From a virus: a DNA stretch of 47,038 nucleotides. How positions within the stretch are numbered: the stretch's first letter is position 1; every line of letters begins with the position of its first letter. Both the position numbers and the translations under genes were made by a program. Positions 21,989 to 30,514 of this stretch are shown in pieces. The stretch covers positions 1 to 47,038 of the IMG/VR virus record IMGVR_UViG_3300025030_000176. One strand, written 5' to 3'. The notes beneath the pieces were generated by a model, which saw nothing but the letters and a program-made list of their open reading frames with translations, searched no databases and was not told where the DNA came from.

Positions 21989-23197
21989 GTGATGCCCGTC
22001 TTGACGGCGACCATCAAGCTCAAGCTCCACCCCACGCTGGAAGAGGCGGCGGCCTTTACGGCCACCCGTGAGGCCTTTACGGCCTGTTTCAACCATGTTT
22101 GCGCCTACGGCTGGCAAGAGGGTGAGTGCAACGGGACCGCCCTGCACCGGGCCACCTATGTGCCACTGCGGGCCGAGTACCCGACGCTGCCGAGTCAGTT
22201 GGTGTGTGCGGCGCGCGTCAAGGCCACCGAAGCGCTCAAGGCGGTGCATGCCCGCCAGCAGCAGGGGCGCAACATGACCTGCCCGCAGTCCGATGGCATC
22301 GCCATCCGCTACGACGCCCGCAGCAGCTGGGTCCGACTTGGGCCGGGTGAAGCCAGCGTGACCACCGTGGTGGGTCGTATCCGGTTGCCATTCCGTTTGT
22401 GCGACCACTATCAGCGGTACCAAGACTGGCAGGTCCGCAGCAGTGACCTGTGCCAGGATCGGCGCGGTCGGTGGTTCCTGCATGTTGTGGTGCAGCAGAC
22501 CATCGAGGCGCCTCTCCCAAACGGCGAGGTGATTGGCATCGATCTGGGCATCCGGCGTATCGCCGTCACGAGCGACGGCCGGAACGCCACCTTCTACAGC
22601 AGTGGACACCTGACCGACCGGGTACGCCGCTACCAACGGCTGCGCCGGTCTCTCCAGGCCAAAGGCACCAGGAGCGCGAAACGCCATCTGCGGCAGCTTG
22701 GACGTGACTGGCAACGGTTTACGGCCTCGGTCAACCACGTGATCGCGCGGCGCATCGTGGACGCCGCTTCTCCAGGCACTGTGTTCGGTATCGAGGATTT
22801 GAACGGCATCCGTGATCGCTGCAAGCACCGCAAAGGCGAACAGCGGGGACGGTTCCACCGCTGGAGCTTTGCCCAGTTGCAAGGCTTCCTGCGGTACAAA
22901 GCAGCGGCGGCGGGGCAGCACGTCGTCACGGTTGACCCGCGCTACACGTCCCAGACGTGTCTGCGCTGCGGCCACGTGGCCCGCGGGAACCGGCGGACGC
23001 AATCGTTGTTTGTCTGCCAGGTCTGCCATTTCAGTCTCAATGCCGATCTCAGTGCCGCGCGGACTCTTCGCCGGCGAGCCATCGACTCGTTGGTGGCGCC
23101 GTTGTCAGGCGGCGTATCGTGTCAGGACGATGGTTCGGTGTTCGCATCGAATGGTCGTCTTAGGCGCAAGCTCCCGGCTTCAGCCGGGGGTTCCTGA
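21989..23197 (+). CDS. tnpB: TnpB, RNA-guided nuclease of the IS element (402 aa)
   Basis: All three RuvC residues are present: Asp185 in GIDLGIRR, Glu269 in FGIEDLNG and Asp353 in NADLSAA. A zinc finger with CxxC pairs 324/327 and 343/346 sits between the second and third. The usual N-terminal beta-barrel and helical lobe precede. TnpB proteins use an RNA made from the element's right end to cut DNA next to the transposition target sequence, which favours element retention. GTG 21989 or ATG 21992 is the start. The last bases of the gene form the right end. Confidence 0.93.
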   Translation: MMPVLTATIKLKLHPTLEEAAAFTATREAFTACFNHVCAYGWQEGECNGTALHRATYVPLRAEYPTLPSQLVCAARVKATEALKAVHARQQQGRNMTCPQSDGIAIRYDARSSWVRLGPGEASVTTVVGRIRLPFRLCDHYQRYQDWQVRSSDLCQDRRGRWFLHVVVQQTIEAPLPNGEVIGIDLGIRRIAVTSDGRNATFYSSGHLTDRVRRYQRLRRSLQAKGTRSAKRHLRQLGRDWQRFTASVNHVIARRIVDAASPGTVFGIEDLNGIRDRCKHRKGEQRGRFHRWSFAQLQGFLRYKAAAAGQHVVTVDPRYTSQTCLRCGHVARGNRRTQSLFVCQVCHFSLNADLSAARTLRRRAIDSLVAPLSGGVSCQDDGSVFASNGRLRRKLPASAGGS

Positions 23198-23198
23198 C
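23060..23198 (+). ncRNA. Predicted omegaRNA/reRNA scaffold of TnpB (right end)
   Basis: By family rule the guide RNA overlaps the 3' end of tnpB and runs out through the right end. The terminal hairpin is at 23172-23189. The guide would be the flank just after TGAC, beginning CGTGAATGGTCC. The 5' limit is a guess. Confidence 0.6.
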
Positions 23199-23650
23199 CG
23201 TGAATGGTCCTCTTTGGCGGAACTCTGCGGATAGCACTGCGCCCAACCACGGACGCTGTAGTAGGACGAACGGTCACCCAGTAACGGAGCCTTGTTGGGC
23301 TCGTAAAGGGATACGCCACTGACTTCGCGAGCGACAGCCGGCCAATCAAGGGTACAGGCACAGGTCGACCGGAATGGTGGCGGCACCGTACCGCGATAGC
23401 TCGCCGGCCCCCAGATGGACGCCCCACAGCGCATCCATTGGCCGCTGGGGGAGGGCTTGGGACACAGGGCATACAGCGCCTCACCGGGTTGGGCATGGGT
23501 CAGACAGTCACAGGTATAGACCCAACCGGCCGGGGCTGCACGAGCGTTCCACTCTCGCGGTCGACGGAAATAGGCGATTGCCCCACAGGATGGACATGCA
23601 CCCCTCGGCTCCAGGACCTCATCGGCATTGGGTGACTCAACACCTACCAT
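23180..23650 (-). CDS. Zinc-ribbon hypothetical protein, 3' end altered by IS (156 aa)
   Basis: It has an N-terminal CPSCGAIAYF pair, then CDC, and later CPKP and CACT groups, compatible with zinc binding. The reading frame now runs five residues (SGTPG) into the IS right end. Before insertion it would have ended HSR with a TGA overlapping the next gene's start. Function unknown. Confidence 0.72.
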   Translation of the reverse strand: MVGVESPNADEVLEPRGACPSCGAIAYFRRPREWNARAAPAGWVYTCDCLTHAQPGEALYALCPKPSPSGQWMRCGASIWGPASYRGTVPPPFRSTCACTLDWPAVAREVSGVSLYEPNKAPLLGDRSSYYSVRGWAQCYPQSSAKEDHSRSGTPG

Positions 23651-23656
23651 CGTCGT

Positions 23657-24508
23657 TCACCACCAGCTTTCGCAGCGTACATTCACGTCTCTACTGACCT
23701 TCCCGGTATCGACCCACGTCTGCCGGAAGCGCCGGGCATTGGCGGCGAACTGCTCGGCCTTGACCCCGCCGGACGTGGCGACCTTGTGCAGAAATCTCGC
23801 CGCCGGGCAGTACCACACGCGCCACCCCGCAGACTGTGCCCGGCAGCAGGCGTCCACATCCTCAAAATAGCCGCCCTGATAGGCCACATCATAGCCGCCG
23901 ATGGCCTCGAACGCCTCACGCCGCCAGCAGTGGACGGCACCGGTAATCCAGGAGACCTCCTGATAACGGTTCGCTTCCGGGTAGTCCTCTCGGTACCCGA
24001 GATAGCGATGTGTGGGCTGACACACCTGGTCGTAGATGCCGCCGCAGGATTGGAGCGTGAGCAGTCCTGTCGTCGTAAAGTCCGGGCTTTGCTCGTGCGG
24101 AAACAGCAGCTTGGGGCCGGCCAACCCGACCTGCTGCCCGGCTTCGATCCCTCGGTTGAACGTCTCTAAGAGCGGCGCGTACCAATTCCCGAGTGCCAAG
24201 ATGTCCTGGTTTATGAACAGCAGATAGCGCCCGCGTGCCCGCCGCGCCGCCGCGTTGCAGTTGCCGGCAAAGCCCAGATTGGTCGGGTTGCGCTCGTACC
24301 CGACTAAGCCAGGCAGCACGCCGTCGAGCGTATCGATACCGGGGGATGCATCATCCTGGACGAGCAATTCGCAGAACTGCGGCGGCGAAGAGGCGATCAA
24401 GCCACGGACGCAACGCACGAGGTCGGCCAGGACGCTGCCGGCGCGGTCACCCTTGGGGATATACGCTGGGATGATCGCGGAGATGGTGGGCGTAGCGGTA
24501 TCAGTCAT
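23657..24508 (-). CDS. Glycosyltransferase family 2 (283 aa)
   Basis: A GT-A enzyme: ISAIIPAYIPKGDRAG at the start, LVQDDASPG (nucleotide-sugar binding), NPTNLGFAGNCNAAARRA and GRYLLFINQD (DXD-equivalent), then GAVHCWRREAFEAIGGYDVA and GGYFEDVDACCRAQ, typical of rhamnosyl- and similar transferases. ATG 24508 is chosen because it overlaps the upstream stop as ATGA. It acts in the phage's glycan-modifying set; the acceptor is unknown. Confidence 0.9.
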   Translation of the reverse strand: MTDTATPTISAIIPAYIPKGDRAGSVLADLVRCVRGLIASSPPQFCELLVQDDASPGIDTLDGVLPGLVGYERNPTNLGFAGNCNAAARRARGRYLLFINQDILALGNWYAPLLETFNRGIEAGQQVGLAGPKLLFPHEQSPDFTTTGLLTLQSCGGIYDQVCQPTHRYLGYREDYPEANRYQEVSWITGAVHCWRREAFEAIGGYDVAYQGGYFEDVDACCRAQSAGWRVWYCPAARFLHKVATSGGVKAEQFAANARRFRQTWVDTGKVSRDVNVRCESWW

Positions 24509-24681
24509 GAGGACAGCCACGGCGCTGACATTCTCCCCTCCCAACGGTGCGTTTCACAGATATCGCACCAGAAGCCCTCATACCAGACCTCGGGGTAGGT
24601 GAGGCCGCCACGGGCATACTCCGCGTAGTGCCAATGTGGATAGAAATGCAGAAAGAAGCAACGCCAAGCACGCCAGCTCAT
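24505..24681 (-). CDS. Small Trp/Cys-rich protein (58 aa)
   Basis: A short gene starting at ATG 24681 and ending in an ATGA overlap with the GT2 gene. It encodes MSWRAWRCFFLHFYPHWHYA and later FWCDICETHRWEG, with a CDIC pair. Coupling and protein-like composition support it. It resembles other small Cys-pair proteins in this genome. Confidence 0.7.
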   Translation of the reverse strand: MSWRAWRCFFLHFYPHWHYAEYARGGLTYPEVWYEGFWCDICETHRWEGRMSAPWLSS

Positions 24682-24684
24682 GAC

Positions 24685-24957
24685 TTAGCTCGTCCCGCTT
24701 GATGGCACAAACGTCTCGGACTTCAAGGCTCCCATCCGCTCCATCTGCTCGACTAACGCCTTCAGCGCCGCGCGCGGCGTGCTGCCCGTGGCGTGGTAGA
24801 AGCCGCGCATGCCCGGTTTGTCCGCCAGCACGCCGTAGACCGGACTGCGGTGAGGCGGATTCATCGCCCATGAGCGCAGGGCATAGCCCGCCGCCAACAG
24901 GCGCTTCTTCAGGCACACATCAATCGGTAAGCGCGTTTCCGGCACGTTCGCGCTCAT
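24685..24957 (-). CDS. Hypothetical protein (90 aa)
   Basis: It starts in an ATGA overlap with the glycosyltransferase stop. It has a helical middle (LKKRLLAAGYALRSWAM), then ATGSTPRAALKALVEQMERM near the C-terminus, a pattern seen in small phage proteins of unknown role. Function unknown. Confidence 0.7.
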   Translation of the reverse strand: MSANVPETRLPIDVCLKKRLLAAGYALRSWAMNPPHRSPVYGVLADKPGMRGFYHATGSTPRAALKALVEQMERMGALKSETFVPSSGTS

Positions 24958-26339
24958 GCCCCTACTCCTGCCGCCTGCGTCGCCGGCACCAGCGACGTGA
25001 CGCCTGATACGAGTCCATCTGGGGACAGCCTCAAGGCCGAGTCGGGCGCATCGAGGGCCAACGGCACAACCGCGGCCGGCCCTATCGGCCCTATCGGCCC
25101 TGGCACAGCGCCGTGCTGCACGACGCTCGTGATGTACTGCTGCTGTGACGCAGCCCGCCGCTCCAGCACACGGCGGATGCCATCGTCAAGCACGTCGGCG
25201 GCGCCGTCCCACGTCTCCCGCTTGACCGCTTCCAGCGCCGTCTCCCGGATCGCCGCCGCCTTGCCCGGATGCCGGTAGGCGTCCACCAGAATGGCGAGGG
25301 CATGGTCAAGATCCGGGTCCTTATCGATCGCATTGCCCCAGGTGCCGAACCGACCCGGTTCTTTGGAGTCGCAGAGCAAACCGCGGCCATTCCCACACAG
25401 CTCCGTCCCCGAGCACCAGTTTTGCGCGAGGGTCAGGACACCGCACGACTGAGCTTCGGCAATCGGCAGGCCATAGCCTTCGCGGCTGGCGAGCTGCAGG
25501 GCGACATCGCACAGCACGTAGCGCTCCCGCAAGCCGCCCAGTCCTGAGCGCTGCAGATCCTCCCGGAAGAGAATAGCCTCTCGGAAGGGCTGGATGCCGC
25601 GGTAGGCGGCGATCTGGCGCGCGAGGCTGTCGAGCCGCCAGCCGGCGGGGCTCTGCCGGTCAGTATCGGCGATGAGGACGGCCTCGGGCGCATGCAACGC
25701 GCGGAAACGGCCGAAGAGCTCCTCGACTTCGGGCCACTGCTTCCGTCCCTGGTTAGCCATGAATGCGCCGAGGACATACGCATCAGGCTTGATGCCGGCC
25801 TGCTGCCGGAGGGCACTGCGTTCCTGAAGCGATGCCGGCCGAAACTCATTCCGATCCACACCGGGGAGCAGCAGCTCTACCGCGCCGCCATAACGATCGC
25901 GGCCGCCTTGCAGGCGAAACGTGTTGGTGCCGAAGCGGCTGATCGTGTAGAGCGCATCAAAGCGCGGACAGGCGGCGATCCATTCCTCATCGATCGGTGC
26001 ACCATCTACCGGCGTAATGCCGATCAGTGCCGTACGGGAGTAGTCAATGCGCGGCAGTTGTGCCGCCGTGAGGAGATAGGGAAAGTCCTGGCAGACGAGG
26101 AGGACGTCCCAGGGCCGCCCATTCACTGATGCCTGGGAGAGCTGTTGCAGTTCGCCCCATAGATCGTGCCCTTGGAGTCCCCAGACCTGATAGGGCCAGC
26201 CGTAGGGCACATGTTCGGTAAAGATGCCGGCGGCGGCGACGGTATGGCCGCGCAGTTGTAAACGTTTGAGCAGTTCATTGCCGATCCGGCCAAAGCCGTC
26301 GGTGGAGACGACATTCCCGAAGAGCAGGACATTCGCCAT
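24954..26339 (-). CDS. Glycosyltransferase family 4-like (461 aa)
   Basis: ATG 26339 opens MANVLLFGNVVSTDGFGRIG, the N-terminal Rossmann strand and donor loop of GT4 enzymes. Later blocks are LIGITPVDGAPID, LLLPGVDRNEFRP, FMANQGRKQWPEV and SREGYGLPIAEAQSCGVLTL (EX7E-like). The C-terminal about 50 residues include a GPIGPIGP linker. It is the first gene of the island, 128 bases downstream of the connector gene, so the island may have its own promoter there; TTCGTAACGAA at about 26408 is a near-palindrome. Confidence 0.86.
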   Translation of the reverse strand: MANVLLFGNVVSTDGFGRIGNELLKRLQLRGHTVAAAGIFTEHVPYGWPYQVWGLQGHDLWGELQQLSQASVNGRPWDVLLVCQDFPYLLTAAQLPRIDYSRTALIGITPVDGAPIDEEWIAACPRFDALYTISRFGTNTFRLQGGRDRYGGAVELLLPGVDRNEFRPASLQERSALRQQAGIKPDAYVLGAFMANQGRKQWPEVEELFGRFRALHAPEAVLIADTDRQSPAGWRLDSLARQIAAYRGIQPFREAILFREDLQRSGLGGLRERYVLCDVALQLASREGYGLPIAEAQSCGVLTLAQNWCSGTELCGNGRGLLCDSKEPGRFGTWGNAIDKDPDLDHALAILVDAYRHPGKAAAIRETALEAVKRETWDGAADVLDDGIRRVLERRAASQQQYITSVVQHGAVPGPIGPIGPAAVVPLALDAPDSALRLSPDGLVSGVTSLVPATQAAGVGA

Positions 26340-26467
26340 AGACGCCCAGCGGCCTCCAGCCCGCATCCACAACACGTGCATGGCGGCCTCGTAACCGCCG
26401 CCATACGTTCGTAACGAATGCTAGCAGATCACGGCCGTGGCGGTCTCCACCGCGGCGTGTACCGCCG

Positions 26468-26866
26468 TCAGGCCCCTTGGCGTCGCAGGACGACGCTCAA
26501 GAAGCGCTGGCCGTAGAGGTGCTGAGGCCGCGGCTCACTGGCGATCTGCCATTCTGCGCCTTCGATGGCAATATGGTCGCGTGCGGACACATCCCCCGCC
26601 GCCTGGGACGGCAAGAGGGCGATCATGTCCCCCTCGAGGAGCCGCCCGCCGGCTTCGGCAATCTCACGCATCGTGGCCGGCCGGAGACTGATGAGCCGTA
26701 CGCGCCGCTCCTGGACGGTAGGCGTGGCGCGCGTGCCGAGCCAGGGCGTCGCGCTCGCCGTCTCGGCCACGTAGCGGCGGATGGTAGCGGCCGTGCCGGC
26801 CGCCTCGGCAATGCCGGCGAGGTCGGCGGCGATCTGTCGAGCTTCAGGCAGCGCGTAGTTCGTCAT
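26468..26866 (-). CDS. Putative head-tail connector/head closure protein (132 aa)
   Basis: An N-terminal helical part (EARQIAADLAGIAEAAG) is followed by beta strands and IEGAEWQIASEPRPQHLYGQ. The size, position two genes from the capsid and beta-barrel-like pattern fit a head closure protein. No definitive motif. Confidence 0.6.
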   Translation of the reverse strand: MTNYALPEARQIAADLAGIAEAAGTAATIRRYVAETASATPWLGTRATPTVQERRVRLISLRPATMREIAEAGGRLLEGDMIALLPSQAAGDVSARDHIAIEGAEWQIASEPRPQHLYGQRFLSVVLRRQGA

Positions 26867-26875
26867 GAGGTGATC

Positions 26876-27418
26876 CTAGTAGAGGCCGTCGCGCGGTTGC
26901 GACCATTCCGCCCAGCTTTCCAGCCCACCTTCGACGGTCTGCTGCCGTAGTTTTTCGTTGTACTGTTTCCAGAGGGCTTCCAGCGCTCGCGCCGCGTTGG
27001 TTGGGTCAACCGAGGGACCCTGCGCCATGCTCCACTTGACGCGCTTCGCGTAGTCGGCCTGGAGCCATTCGATCCCGGCCAGGGCTTGCTCTTCACGTGT
27101 GCCGTAATCGGCGGTGATTTGTTCGAGCTCCGCCTCGCTGAATACCGACCAGTGATAGTTGATCAGGGCCGCGCTATTCGCCGAGAGGGCGGTGGCAAAG
27201 GCGACGATGCCGTTTTCATAGTCCCACGCCGTGCCGCCGGTCGCACTGAGGACGCCGACGCCGGAAACGATATGGACGGTGGGGGCCGTCCCCGAGTAGA
27301 TTGGCGCACCGCTCAGGAAAAACCCGGTCGCGGTGCCGTCGCCGTAGACGTAGCTAGCGGTGCGGCGGATGGGATCGGCCAGGGCGCGGCGGAGCCAGGC
27401 TGCGGTTGTGATCGCCAT
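26876..27418 (-). CDS. Putative head-tail adaptor protein (180 aa)
   Basis: An N-terminal helix (WLRRALADPIRRT) leads to a beta domain (TVHIVSGVGVLSATGGTAWDYENGIVAF) and a C-terminal helical region (ALAGIEWLQADYAKRVKW). It lies directly before the closure-like gene. The role is inferred from gene order. Confidence 0.58.
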   Translation of the reverse strand: MAITTAAWLRRALADPIRRTASYVYGDGTATGFFLSGAPIYSGTAPTVHIVSGVGVLSATGGTAWDYENGIVAFATALSANSAALINYHWSVFSEAELEQITADYGTREEQALAGIEWLQADYAKRVKWSMAQGPSVDPTNAARALEALWKQYNEKLRQQTVEGGLESWAEWSQPRDGLY

Positions 27419-27430
27419 ACATGCGCGCTC

Positions 27431-28264
27431 CTAGCTCTTCAGCACGACCGTGAACGGGAAAGCAGATGGTTCTGCCGCAGGGGTGACCATCTTCACCCAG
27501 GGCCACACCGCGACCGCGGTAGGCACGCCATAGGCGCGGCTCGCGGTCACCACCTGGATGATTTGGGTGTTGGTCGTGTCGTAGAGATCCAGGAAAGTGG
27601 CGCCGCTCGCCGTAGCGACCTGGTAGGTCAGTGCCGTAGCAGAGAGACCCGCGCCGATCACGAGACCAAGCCTTGCGTAGCCACTGATGGGGAACTGCGG
27701 CGAGGCGCTGGCCCCACTCGCCAGGGTCACGAGCTGGGACTCGGCCGAGCGCACCATCTGCGCGGTCACCACGCCAACGGCAGTTACTGTCCCCACCTGC
27801 GCCGTGACCGTGCCGACGGCGGTCACCGTCCCGACCTGCGCCGTGACCGTCCCATGGGCAGTCACCTGGCCGTGCGCGGTGATTTGACCGCTTACCTGGA
27901 CATTGAGTTGCGTGGCCGTGAGCTGAACGGCCGTGAAGTCACCGACGCCGACGGCGGTCACGGTGCCGACCTGCGCAGTCAGCGTGCCCTTGACTTCGGC
28001 CGTGACGATCCCCACCTGGGCCGTCACCGTCCCGTGAGCCGTGACCTGCCCATGGGCCGTGAGCTGGCCGCTCACCTGCACGTTCAGCTGTGTCGCGGTC
28101 AGCTGTACCGCAGTAACGTTCCCGGCGATGCCACCCACTGACCCGCTGACCAGCGCCATACGAAGCGCACTCGCCGCCGTATCGCCCACGGCGGCCAAGG
28201 TTCCATCGGCATCCGGCGCAAAGATCTGCACCTGCTGGCTGTTCGGATCAATCACGCCTGCCAC
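27431..28264 (-). CDS. Repetitive beta-rich head protein, possible decoration protein (277 aa)
   Basis: Residues about 50-180 are two long repeats beginning TAVQLTATQLNVQVSGQ and followed by runs of TAHG, TVTAQVG and TVTAVG units, typical of a beta-helix or beta-prism. A globular C-terminal domain (QFPISGYARLGLVIGAG) follows. Such repeats suggest a surface fibre or capsid decoration. It lies between connector and capsid genes. Confidence 0.62.
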   Translation of the reverse strand: MAGVIDPNSQQVQIFAPDADGTLAAVGDTAASALRMALVSGSVGGIAGNVTAVQLTATQLNVQVSGQLTAHGQVTAHGTVTAQVGIVTAEVKGTLTAQVGTVTAVGVGDFTAVQLTATQLNVQVSGQITAHGQVTAHGTVTAQVGTVTAVGTVTAQVGTVTAVGVVTAQMVRSAESQLVTLASGASASPQFPISGYARLGLVIGAGLSATALTYQVATASGATFLDLYDTTNTQIIQVVTASRAYGVPTAVAVWPWVKMVTPAAEPSAFPFTVVLKS

Positions 28265-28279
28265 CGTCGGAGGTCCTTC

Positions 28280-28648
28280 CTAAAAGCCGGGCGGGCCGCC
28301 CTGCAGACTGACGTTCACGGTCGCCGTGCGGACGCCGCCCGATACCCAGGAAAGCTGCAGGACCATCCAGGGGTAGTACCCGGTGAGCATCGCGCTGCCG
28401 GTCGCGCCGGCCGCCATGCTCAGGCTCGTGGCGGAAATCCATGGGCCATTGACCGGATCGCCATGCAGTGGCACCAGCAGATCGGCCGTTGCCTGGTTGC
28501 CTGAGCACTGCCATGCAAGCAGCCGGCGGCCCCAGCCGCGGCCATCGGCGGTACCCGGCAGGTAGCCCAGGGAACCGGAACCGGAAACCTGGGCAGTGCC
28601 AACCGCAGAGGCGCTACGAGCGAGCCAGGCGAGATCGGCGAACGGCAT
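28280..28648 (-). CDS. Head-region protein, paralogue of 28666-29046 (122 aa)
   Basis: It shares LARSASA.GTA near the N-terminus and a Gly/Ser/Thr-rich beta pattern with its upstream neighbour. It probably arose by tandem duplication of a small virion protein. No enzymatic motif. Confidence 0.68.
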   Translation of the reverse strand: MPFADLAWLARSASAVGTAQVSGSGSLGYLPGTADGRGWGRRLLAWQCSGNQATADLLVPLHGDPVNGPWISATSLSMAAGATGSAMLTGYYPWMVLQLSWVSGGVRTATVNVSLQGGPPGF

Positions 28649-28665
28649 CTTCTCCAGCCTCTCTC

Positions 28666-29046
28666 TCAGCTCGCGAGATGGGCGGCCACATGAAGGTGGG
28701 CCGTCGTGCCTGCGGCACGGCCGTCGATCCGCGCGACGAGGAACGGCTGTACCAATGCGGTGAGCAGGCCCGTGCGGACACCGGAGGCCGTCGAGACAAT
28801 GGACGTGATGGCCACCGCCGGCCAGCCGGCCGCGTTGACCACCCCGAGCAACGTGGCGGTCGCGGTGCCGGCGTTACACGCCATCGTCACCAATGCACTG
28901 GGCAGGCAGTTGCGCAAGTCCGCCGTCCCGGCAAAGGCATGGCTGCCGAGCCCCTGGACGAGCGCCGTCCCAGTGGCCGAGGCGGACCGAGCCAGAAATA
29001 CGCCGCCCTCTTCACCATCATGCAAACCAGCGAGTACACCGGGCAT
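28666..29046 (-). CDS. Head-region protein, paralogue of 28280-28648 (126 aa)
   Basis: Contains FLARSASATGTALVQGLGS, aligned with ARSASAVGTAQVSGSGS in its paralogue, then beta-rich sequence ending in TTAHLHVAAHLAS. It follows the capsid gene, the usual place of decoration or stabilising proteins. Confidence 0.68.
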   Translation of the reverse strand: MPGVLAGLHDGEEGGVFLARSASATGTALVQGLGSHAFAGTADLRNCLPSALVTMACNAGTATATLLGVVNAAGWPAVAITSIVSTASGVRTGLLTALVQPFLVARIDGRAAGTTAHLHVAAHLAS

Positions 29047-29073
29047 GAGCCGTCTTCTCCTTCCCGGGCGATG

Positions 29074-29105
29074 CCACTGGCTGGCTGCTTCCAGTCAGTC
29101 AGTGG
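29074..29105. terminator. Hairpin after the capsid gene
   Basis: CCACTG...CAGTGG with an inner CTGG...CCAG pairing lies in the 66 bases between the capsid stop and the next start. No long T run; possibly an attenuator that raises capsid mRNA relative to downstream genes. Confidence 0.5.
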
Positions 29106-29112
29106 CGGTCCC

Positions 29113-30486
29113 TTACGCCCAGCTTGCGGCCGTCACGCTGTCGCTCAGATACCAGTAGCGATCGTCGTAGAGCCCAACGCCGTACCAGGTGCGCGCCTTG
29201 TAGCGCCACACGTCGCGGGTGAACCACCCCTCGTTCGTCGCGTTGGGCAGGTTCTGGTCGACCAGCGTGAGCGGATCGACTTCCTGGTACACGGCGCCTT
29301 TGAAGCGGCGCCCGAGCAGCCAGTTGTACAGCCCAATCTGTGGCGTCGAGATGATGTTGGGCACCAGACCGAACAGCGGGTTCTGCTCACCGACGCCGCC
29401 GATCCCGCCGCCGGCCTGCGCGCCGTCCTCGCCCGACTGGACCCGCGCCGAACGGAGCAGTTGCGTCGCGGCGAAGACGACGTTCGCGCCGCAGACGAGC
29501 ACATCCGGCTGAATGCCGAGGAAACGCAGCGAGCGCGCATCGCGCATCGTGGTCAGGGTCGTGTAGGCGACGATCAAGTTCGCGGGGGTGAACGTCGTCG
29601 TCCCGGTATTGTTGCCGACGAGGTTATCCGCGCTGGTGCGCGTGTAGTTGCCGGTGGTCGTCATCACACCCCAGAAGGCGTTGTCGATCTCCTCGCGCAT
29701 CGCCTCGCCACGGTCACCGGCGAGCTGGCTGATCTGGTTCGTTTTGTCGAACCGGATCATTTCCTCCGTGACTTTGAGGATGTAGCCCTTCTTCACGTTG
29801 CGCACGGTCTTCGGGGCCAGCCCCGTCACCGTCACCTCAGGGTATTCCTCATCCTCGTCGACTCGCCCCGGCCGGCCCAGCCGCGAGAGCTCCAACCACA
29901 TCTCGACTTCCTTGTCCGATGGTGCGTTGAGCGCGACCTCCTGATACGTCGTCTGGAAGTTGGCGAAGGCGTTGAAGAGGATCGTTTTGAAGCCGGCCCG
30001 CAGAAGATAGGGAAACTCCGTCGTGTGGATCGCCTCGGACAACTTGAGCACGCGCCCAGAGGGCAGGTGGAAGCCGTGGGCATCCAGCAAGGCGGTGACC
30101 CGCTGCCGGCCGGCGGCCGGGGCGCCATGGACATACCCCCGGACGTCCTCATTGATCGCCTGCCACTCCGCGGCGCTGCGATAGCCACGCCGTACCGTCT
30201 CGGGGAGCGCGATGCTGCCCTGGTACTGGTACTGGTACTGGCCGGCGCCCGGCCCAAACTGCGGCGGGCCAATCTGCACGGCGCCGGCGGCAGGGCCATC
30301 AGCCGGTGGGGCCGGCGGCGGGACGCCGGCGGCGGCCGCGATCGCGGCGTTGGGGGCCGGGATGGTGCCGTTATACACGAGCGGGGAGATCCGCTCGATG
30401 AAGTTGCGGATCTCGCCCCAGTGTTCCTGCGTCAGATAGGGAATGCGGCCCGTTTCCTGGGGAGCCGTTACCGTTACGTCAGGCAT
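29113..30486 (-). CDS. Putative major capsid protein (457 aa)
   Basis: The size and place (after protease/scaffold, before connectors) fit an HK97-fold capsid protein. Features include the P-domain-like LSEAIHTTEFPYLLRAGFK, ALNAPSDKEVEMW, a long segment KVTEEMIRFDKTNQISQLAG, MREEIDNAFWGVM, and a C-terminal VDPLTLVDQNLPNATNEGWF, resembling the Mu gpT class. An N-terminal Pro/Gly/Gln-rich linker (about 50-85) includes a QYQYQYQ run encoded by CTGGTA repeats and may be a processed delta-like region. Confidence 0.75.
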   Translation of the reverse strand: MPDVTVTAPQETGRIPYLTQEHWGEIRNFIERISPLVYNGTIPAPNAAIAAAAGVPPPAPPADGPAAGAVQIGPPQFGPGAGQYQYQYQGSIALPETVRRGYRSAAEWQAINEDVRGYVHGAPAAGRQRVTALLDAHGFHLPSGRVLKLSEAIHTTEFPYLLRAGFKTILFNAFANFQTTYQEVALNAPSDKEVEMWLELSRLGRPGRVDEDEEYPEVTVTGLAPKTVRNVKKGYILKVTEEMIRFDKTNQISQLAGDRGEAMREEIDNAFWGVMTTTGNYTRTSADNLVGNNTGTTTFTPANLIVAYTTLTTMRDARSLRFLGIQPDVLVCGANVVFAATQLLRSARVQSGEDGAQAGGGIGGVGEQNPLFGLVPNIISTPQIGLYNWLLGRRFKGAVYQEVDPLTLVDQNLPNATNEGWFTRDVWRYKARTWYGVGLYDDRYWYLSDSVTAASWA

Positions 30487-30514
30487 TGTCGTTTTCCTTT
30501 TGACTTTCCCCTGG

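Larger units (their letters stand above)
21498..23198 (+). mobile_element. Complete IS200/IS605-type element with tnpA and tnpB
   Basis: 1701 bp. The left end has a nested hairpin (GCGGGC...GCCCGC around CCCCG...CGGGG). The right end carries CCCGGC-TTCA-GCCGGG and ends TGAC. There are no terminal inverted repeats or target duplication, as expected for single-strand transposition by a Y1 transposase. The target on the left is TCAT (21494-21497). Joining base 21497 to 23199 restores a CGATGAGC junction in which the upstream gene's TGA overlaps the downstream ATG, so these borders are exact. Confidence 0.93.

Noticed and set aside
21494-23029. 511-codon minus-strand frame across the IS element
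   Set aside because: It is the reverse shadow of tnpA and tnpB, whose catalytic residues are all intact on the plus strand.
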